Positions 61,701-64,000 of a stretch of 64,000 nucleotides of DNA are shown here, piece by piece (within the stretch, counting starts at the first letter, position 1; each line of letters begins with the position of its first letter). Origin of the DNA: Onchocerca volvulus (Eukaryota > Nematoda > Chromadorea > Rhabditida > Onchocercidae); assembly GCA_000499405.2 (NCBI GenBank), contig HG738138.1, positions 22,811,231 through 22,875,230 on the forward strand. Direction: 5' to 3'. The translations under genes and the position numbers were made by a program. The notes beneath the pieces are model-generated. The model searched no databases and was not told where the DNA came from. It saw only the letters and a program-made list of their open reading frames with translations.

Positions 61701-64000
61701 TACTTAAGAGTGGTCGTACGTAGTACAAGAGAATTCTGGACGCTTCAAGACCGTACCATTGAAAGACCTTCATACTGGAGCCGAGAAACTATTAATGAAA
61801 GGGTAGAATTTGAAAAAATATTCCAAGATGATGGACTACACGAATTTTTTGAAGATAAAGACATTATTGAACGTTACATTGAGCTTCTAAATGCGGCAGA
61901 AACATCGGAAAGCAATGAAGAACGTGAAACACGATTTAAGCTGCGTCAATTTGAAGGTGCACCAGAAACATTGGAAAAGCGGCAGATGGAAATACGCGAA
62001 GAACAGAGTGGAAATCTTGCTGAGGATAATGGTGTCTTTACAGTCGTGCATTGTATAGCAAATGCAATGGGTTATGCTGCAGAAGCATACGTGATCCTCA
62101 TTACACGCCACCGATATAAGGCAACATTTGATTTTCGATCTGCTCAACACCGAATGATCGCTGAAAGGGACGAATTTGAAGCTTCCATTGAAGATTCAAT
62201 CAAACGACAAAAATATTTTCCTCAATCAGTTTTAGTGCTACCGCACTTCATTCAACCATTTGCTCTTTTTGAAAAAGATTTCAGCACAGGATTGCGCTGT
62301 TGTGTCTACGGTCTACCAACACCATGTATTCGAATATCGCATAATGGATGCCCGATCTTGAAAAATAATAGGTCAGTTTATATTACTCATAAAGAAGCTT
62401 GGCTAAATGCTTTGCACAAAAATTCAGCTCTACACGCGCTTTATTATTTTAGTTGCAAGATTTAAATTTCTGACTTTCAAGTTTTATCTAATACATAACA
62501 ATCTTAAAGCATAATAAACCGTGGAGTAGAAAAATAGACAAGTGGAATAGTGGAATGCTTTATTTATTTACCTATGAACTAACTTCAATAGCATTTAGTT
62601 CTACCTCTAGATAGATCATAGCTTATTTTGATTGCTCAAAAGAAGTTGTGATCTATTTAAAGCTAATGACCAATCCAAGAAGTAAAAACAAAGATATTGT
62701 CCATGATGATAGCAGCATGAAGCAAAAAAGTGTTTAACTGTTACTCAAAAAATTAACATTTTGATATTGCTTTAGTCATAAATAATTGAGCAGTGAACAA
62801 TTAATCACATTTATTCTAATGCAAAATAAAAAAAGCTTTAACAATCAAAGATGCCACTTAAATAATTAAATTACAACTCACTAAAATAAAAAATTTTCAG
62901 ATTCTTTCATGTAGTCTACAATAGTGGTGTCATAACATTATATATGCAGCACATTCTTGAAGGACATTACATCTGTGAAGCTATCAATCCAGCCGGACGA
63001 GCTAAAACAGAATGCTATATTCGAATCGAAGAGGCATGGGATGAAATCCAGCATAAGAAAATACGAAGAATACGAGTTGAAAACAAGAAGCCGACCGATA
63101 AGAGTTACCAAAACGACGAAATTTTACAAACTTCCGAAATATCGACGTCCCAGTTTGAGTCCGAACAAAACAATCAACGGAGCGATGGAATCAGAGGTAT
63201 ACAAATCAATGAAGCGATGGAATTAATGGCAAGCACTGGAGAAACGTTAACCAAATACAGTACGAAATTTAAAGAAGCAGTAGAAAAAGATATAGAAGAG
63301 ACAAAAGTCAGTAAAACTGGAATATGTGAAGAAATCAACAAAGATGTCTTCTTCGAAAGAAAGTCTGCTAGCTCATTCATGGAAGTTTCAGTGATGGAAA
63401 ACGTTTATGACATATCAAAACGAGATGTTTCTAAAACGCCACAGCAAGAAACTGAAACATCAATCACTATAGAACAACCTACGTTTATTGAGCATGCAGA
63501 GATTCTATATGCGATTATGCAACATGAAACAGCACATTATGAGACGTCTACATCGGAAGCCAAAATCGAACGTGACAAAATAGAAATAAAGGAAGAAATT
63601 GCAGCAGCAAAAGAGGCTGAAGCTCATGAAGAAATCAGCAAAGATGTCTTCCTCGAAAGAAAGCCTGCTACCTCATTCATGGAAGTTTCAGTGATGGAAA
63701 ACGTTTACGATATATCAAAACGAGATGTTTCTAAAACGCCACAGCAAGAAACTGAAACATCAATCACTATAGAACAACCTACGTTTATTGAGCATGCAGA
63801 GATTCTATATGCGATTATGCAACATGAAACAGCACATTATGAGACGTCTACATCGGAAGCCAAAATCGAACGTGACAAAATAGAAATAAAGGAAGAAATT
63901 GCAGCAGCAAAAGAGGCTGAAGCCCATGAAGAAATCAGCAAAGATGTCTTCCTCGAAAGAAAGCCTGCTACCTCATTCATGGAAGTTTCAGTGATGGAAA
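27611..64000 (+). CDS. ttn-1: titin-like giant muscle protein (5' part, 41 exons, open at window end)
   Basis: This is a sarcomeric elastic Ig protein. Exons by GT-AG and phase: 27611-27669, 28106-28212, 28657-28808, 29105-29236, 29390-29510, 29804-29890, 30022-30133, 30744-30925, 31024-31107, 31240-31407, 32522-34936, 35397-35498, 35723-35950, 36100-36131, 36361-36598, 37115-37275, 37509-37605, 37741-37912, 37995-38123, 38419-38570, 38825-39363, 39748-39846, 40031-40336, 40971-41129, 41374-41514, 41626 (or 41584)-41727, 42091-42214, 42436-42583, 42985-43124, 44113-49743, 49988-50320, 52599-52871, 53234-57709, 58484-58664, 58954-59093, 59423-59511, 59801-59895, 60072-60211, 60587-60809, 61223-62371, 62901-64000. 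Total is about 6,840 residues with 19 Ig domains and long repetitive non-Ig parts. No FN3 or kinase is seen, as expected for an N-terminal portion. The name rests on gene type and N-terminal layout. Another obscurin/titin relative is possible but less likely. Confidence 0.85.
27776..28110 (+). repeat. diverged direct duplication around the exon 2 acceptor
   Basis: About 125 bases at 27776-27901 are similar to 27983-28110, offset 207-208 bases. Shared landmarks are CGTATT-TAAAATAT, TATGACA-ATTCTTTC, TGAATTTTATGA and TTCAATT-TA. The downstream copy carries the working acceptor TTGTAG of exon 2; the upstream copy has TTTAAG at the same place. Confidence 0.75.
28785..29510 (+). other. titin Ig domain 1
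   Basis: Three exons. PPKFIQ opens the fold, 'PPAIFEWFCNDKPV' gives the core Trp, and 'GVYKCTARNPVGIS' the F strand. The B-strand Cys is absent (LVVEVQS). Confidence 0.87.
30022..30925 (+). other. titin Ig domain 2
   Basis: Exons 30022-30133 and 30744-30925, joined at phase 2 in a Lys codon. It reads 'PPKFIQQIPNLTLRPGTE', 'FTWYVNGVQF' and 'GEYKVIAENRAGKE'. It has no core cysteines. A short acidic linker exon (29804-29890) precedes it. Confidence 0.86.
31024..31407 (+). other. titin inter-Ig linker exons
   Basis: Exons 31024-31107 and 31240-31407 encode a His/Ser/Arg-rich linker (for example 'GRGRASSLSRMVDSYEESSF'), probably unstructured. Phases 1 in and 1 out match the neighbours, so both could be skipped in frame. 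Confidence 0.75.
32522..34936 (+). other. 2.4-kb titin exon with Ig domains 3-7
   Basis: The acceptor at 32521 gives phase 1 from the previous exon (a split Asp codon). The donor CCAT|GTTAGT leaves phase 1 for 35397. Ig domains lie at 32656-32922, 33565-33834, 33961-34242, 34303-34575 and 34654-34936. Domains 4 and 5 share the unusual C-strand phrase 'NNFEVR' and similar E-F parts (SGTYKMVASN, SGRYEVIAMN). None of the five has the standard Cys pair. A roughly 210-residue Pro/Ser/Glu/Thr-rich stretch separates domains 3 and 4 and repeats 'YEARTIPPQPLPKPM'-type phrases. Confidence 0.88.
35397..35950 (+). other. titin Ig domain 8
   Basis: Two exons (35397-35498, 35723-35950). The preceding residues are Glu/Thr-rich (SLEESYEIISETETVPA). 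The fold shows PPRIVSPLQSSVFREGESLE, LRCRVDGLPRPEIFWTKD and 'GLYQLTARNIHGI'. The B-strand Cys is present and the F-strand Cys is not. Confidence 0.87.
36100..36131 (+). other. 32-nt titin microexon
   Basis: The acceptor TCGTTTCAG and donor ACG|GTAAAA bound a 32-base exon coding for (R)GEIEETTTET. It converts phase 1 to phase 0 between 35950 and 36361, so skipping it would break the frame. Confidence 0.7.
36361..37275 (+). other. titin Ig domain 9 and acidic tail
   Basis: Exons 36361-36598 and 37115-37275. It reads 'EPRFKKVLSKQYENEVVV', CEVISETPVRTSWYKDG and 'GTYTCRAENTYGSSE', with both core cysteines. Residues after about 37185 form a Glu-rich linker. The intervening 516-base intron is full of AAATAA words. 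Confidence 0.87.
37509..37900 (+). other. titin linker with amphipathic helix
   Basis: Exons 37509-37605 and 37741-37912. From about 37744 the sequence YKLLVKVAEIVASKLVAKVV continues as IDEAIRIALRRMNKE. It is strongly helical, with regularly spaced Val/Ile/Leu/Ala on one face. It resembles the PKA regulatory-subunit-binding helix of A-kinase anchoring proteins (compare E-x-x-A-S-[KR]-[IL]-V). This is an inference from pattern only. Confidence 0.45.
37901..38570 (+). other. titin Ig domain 10
   Basis: It begins FPPRFETNIECNVVDVGDTV at the end of exon 37741-37912, then exons 37995-38123 and 38419-38570. It has 'YPQPHVEWYFGE' and 'GTYYCLAENEYGKA'. The B-strand Cys is replaced (LRTDIAG). Confidence 0.87.
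37913..37994 (+). other. 82-nt intron with perfect inverted repeat
   Basis: ATCACGTAAAT (37924-37934) and ATTTACGTGAT (37941-37951) are exact reverse complements separated by six bases. They would form an 11-bp hairpin shortly after the 5' splice site. The intron ends TTTATTTATAG. Confidence 0.75.
38825..39363 (+). other. titin non-Ig beta-type region, first exon
   Basis: The acceptor AATTTACAG at 38824 fits phase 1 (split Gln codon). The donor AAG|GTTATC gives phase 0. The exon encodes about 180 residues of alternating polar/hydrophobic sequence with Glu/Thr/Ser, such as 'AYINLNVNVERTPSLF' and 'INATTTVVFEKPPQRA'. No known domain is recognised. It starts a series of similar exons. Confidence 0.65.
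39748..42214 (+). other. titin non-Ig beta-type exon series
   Basis: Exons 39748-39846, 40031-40336, 40971-41129, 41374-41514 and 41626-41727 all begin and end in phase 0; 42091-42214 closes the series in phase 1. Each encodes one or more units of about 35-50 residues with an alternating core: 'AEANVDVKRPDALF', 'AVVHANIKIYKPEEI', 'HQALVIEYESLVED', 'EADVVAAFVEVSATCP', 'IELVASISLPLSAP'. These are not Ig or FN3. The start of the fifth exon is ambiguous, because acceptors at 41583 and 41625 are both in frame. Confidence 0.65.
42436..43124 (+). other. titin Ig domain 11
   Basis: Exons 42436-42583 and 42985-43124. It reads 'APKFVKTLENMTAIVGQ', FKCIVSGAPAPRIRWYVDGD and 'GEYTCEAVNDAGQA'. It is a fully canonical I-set domain with both cysteines, joined at a phase-2 Asp codon. 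Confidence 0.92.
43125..44112 (+). other. 988-bp titin intron
   Basis: This runs from donor ATCA|GTTAGT to acceptor CTTTTTAG. It is AT-rich, and I see no further exon in it that fits phase 1. Confidence 0.6.
45949..46780 (+). other. predicted coiled-coil/helical segment in titin
   Basis: It is rich in Glu/Lys/Ile/Leu with heptad-like spacing, for example IERAIYEISEQIEKIERRQS, 'LEETLMGGDLESRN', 'LQSLECMLEEVEKEEEN' and 'RLLHKVRNNVSSMIDLISLY'. C. elegans titin is reported to contain coiled-coil regions, so the feature fits the family. Oligomerisation is inferred. Confidence 0.6.
47167..47262 (+). other. proline-rich double SH3-binding-like motif
   Basis: The residues are VPIPPPRRLRG followed eleven residues later by FPPPIPPPRLKRRSKS. 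Each contains PIPPPR, matching the class II SH3 ligand form PxxPxR. The basic tail follows directly. SH3-bearing muscle partners are known in nematodes (the UNC-89 obscurin), but pairing is inference. Confidence 0.55.
49988..50320 (+). other. titin Ig domain 14
   Basis: It reads 'REYLVPLGSTATIACELEN', 'VQELVWRKNDIQIEF' and 'ASYSICINGNEFKIAHLIV'. The donor ATCG|GTAGTA (phase 1) suits the next exon. GTAAGC at 50299 is a better-looking donor but leaves phase 0, which does not fit 52599. Confidence 0.8.
50321..52598 (+). other. 2.3-kb titin intron
   Basis: This is a long intron between two single-exon Ig domains. It is AT-rich, with no supportable exon, and contains a 65-bp tandem duplication. 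Confidence 0.7.
51843..51972. repeat. 65-bp tandem duplication in titin intron
   Basis: 51843-51907 and 51908-51972 begin GATCAAGTTTTCAGATCATA and differ at only a few positions, with one small indel in an A run. Confidence 0.9.
52599..52871 (+). other. titin Ig domain 15
   Basis: It reads 'ESLVPVGSAATIHCETITQQ', 'YSLDWRKNLQPITQNERIE' and 'GEYGVVIKDSYTVVTKISVI'. It belongs to the same subtype as domains 12-14 (short, single-exon, 'G-V-Y' or 'G-E-Y' F strand without the second Cys). It is phase 1 on both sides. Confidence 0.87.
54229..56118 (+). repeat. 79-residue protein repeat array (8 units)
   Basis: Unit starts: 54229, 54466, 54703, 54940, 55177, 55408, 55645, 55882. All are 237 bases except 55177 (231). 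The consensus is [AV]P-x-I-[VI]-E-K-x-x-R-x-FSD, then a V/L-rich strand, E-[LI]-W-S-Q, D-I-x-x-x-[RK]-K-D, K-A-S-x-E-E, F-x-x-Q-x-E, and a closing L-x-x-R before the next AP. Units are strongly diverged in DNA, so the array is old. No known domain is recognised. Confidence 0.85.
56119..57171 (+). repeat. three near-identical 351-bp (117-residue) tandem repeats
   Basis: Units at 56119-56469, 56470-56820 and 56821-57171 keep an exact 351-base period with few substitutions; the last diverges after about 57130. Each begins like the 79-residue unit (AP/AS-TIVE---MVFSSD) but has about 38 extra residues (SYSDAIVSIVQKERQFTNVQ onward). It looks like one and a half 79-residue units. Confidence 0.92.
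57710..58483 (+). other. titin intron
   Basis: A 774-base AT-rich intron between the repeat exon and Ig domain 16. No further coding sequence is seen. Confidence 0.7.
58484..59093 (+). other. titin Ig domain 16
   Basis: Exons 58484-58664 and 58954-59093. It reads 'APQFAGNLNEIYEIEEFATH', FKCIIFGTPTPQVRWYLNEQ and 'GNLICEAENLVGTTRTQS'. Both core cysteines are present. The joint is a phase-2 Asp codon, as in domain 11. Confidence 0.92.
59423..60211 (+). other. titin Ig domain 17
   Basis: Exons 59423-59511, 59801-59895 and 60072-60211. A Ser/Gly-rich lead-in ends 'SPVFQLPLNKEVHVK', then KGENVQLKCVVSGNPLPSVQ, 'WKRNDIII' and 'NAIFSCTAMNLFGTTKTES'. It is canonical, with both cysteines. Confidence 0.88.
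60587..61362 (+). other. titin Ig domain 18
   Basis: Exons 60587-60809 and the beginning of 61223-62371. It reads 'KPQFTLPLNDITISETEELQ', LKCIVTGEPMPTIRWSCNGK and 'GLYICEATNGIGSVQTKS'. It is canonical, joined at a phase-2 Arg codon. Confidence 0.9.
61363..62229 (+). other. titin non-Ig beta-type region
   Basis: About 290 residues directly after Ig 18 in the same exon. Related phrases recur: 'ESAEAVVLSVSMSYFCSTAD', 'LIEAVALTITVISYKLSAQV' and 'YAAEAYVILITRHRYKATF', each followed by a charged Arg/Glu-rich part. The style matches the beta units at 38.8-42.2 kb. No family name can be given. Confidence 0.65.
62230..63030 (+). other. titin Ig domain 19
   Basis: It starts 'LPHFIQPFALFEKDFSTG' with LRCCVYGLPTPCIRISHNGC; the conserved Trp is replaced by Ile-Ser. 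It resumes at 62901 with 'VITLYMQHI' and 'GHYICEAINPAGRAKTE'. The intron at 62372-62900 is phase 2 (Arg codon). Confidence 0.82.
63031..63327 (+). other. titin charged linker before the 100-residue repeats
   Basis: Lys/Arg/Glu/Ser-rich sequence (for example 'KKIRRIRVENKKPTDKSYQN') with no recognised domain. It stays open in the frame set by Ig 19. A competing frame starting at 62957 is a shadow. Confidence 0.7.
63328..64000 (+). repeat. 100-residue tandem repeat, near identical, runs off the window
   Basis: Units at 63328-63627, 63628-63927 and 63928-64000 (cut) have an exact 300-base period. Bases 63421-63600 and 63721-63900 are identical. The unit reads EEISKDVFLERKPATSFMEV, SVMENVYDISKRDVSKTPQQ, ETETSITIEQPTFIEHAEIL, YAIMQHETAHYETSTSEAKI, ERDKIEIKEEIAAAKEAEAH. 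It combines a beta-like centre with a helical Lys/Glu/Ala end. It is probably an elastic or spacer module; no known family is assigned. Confidence 0.93.

Noticed and set aside
62957..63226. 89-codon frame starting with Met at 62957
   Set aside because: It is in a different frame from Ig 19 and the 100-residue repeats. The phase from 62371 selects the other frame, which stays open to 64000.
1..64000. CRISPR arrays, tRNA or rRNA genes, insertion sequences, or a nematode spliced-leader RNA
   Set aside because: No repeat-spacer pattern, no cloverleaf-like segment with conserved T-loop, no transposase-like frame and no recognisable SL sequence was seen on either strand by eye.

Overview
This is a eukaryotic, strongly AT-rich window. 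Both genes in it are on the plus strand and are split into many short exons with GT-AG introns, most ending in the nematode-like acceptor TTTTCAG or TTTTAG. The proteins are giant muscle immunoglobulin-repeat proteins. The composition, splice signals and gene content point to a nematode, and I infer a spirurid or filarial type. The species cannot be named from sequence alone.

Region 1 (1-20425) is the 3' part of a kettin gene (ketn-1 type). I trace 50 exons encoding about 2,950 residues. They contain 21 Ig domains: 16 kettin-type modules with an 'INDP-LK-x-W' B-C region and 'DTQHPESW-RIQEIEAPK'-like linkers, one further Ig domain, a long Lys/Glu/Pro-rich linker, and four closing Ig domains. 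The frame ends at a TAG at 20423-20425. The 5' end of the gene lies upstream of the window.

Region 2 (20426-about 27600) is about 7.2 kb without a supportable gene. It holds the kettin 3' UTR, AT-rich sequence with homopolymer runs, several short direct repeats, one purine-rich island near 23.2-23.9 kb, and the presumed titin promoter and 5' leader.

Region 3 (about 27611-64000 and beyond) is the 5' part of a titin gene (ttn-1 type). I trace 41 exons encoding about 6,840 residues, still open at the window end. It has 19 Ig domains separated by long non-Ig stretches. These include five in-phase exons with beta-type sequence (39.7-41.7 kb), a 5.6-kb exon with coiled-coil, acidic and twin PIPPPR segments, a 4.5-kb exon with a 79-residue repeat array followed by three near-identical 117-residue repeats, and an almost perfect 100-residue repeat that runs off the window. 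FN3 domains, PEVK/PEVT-type springs and the kinase are not in view and would be expected downstream.

Kettin binds thin filaments near the dense body (Z-disc equivalent) and titin forms elastic links in the sarcomere. Their head-to-tail order here resembles the single insect Sallimus locus, which starts with the kettin Ig array and continues into titin-like sequence. The most novel material is the set of non-Ig repeats in the titin N-terminal half.
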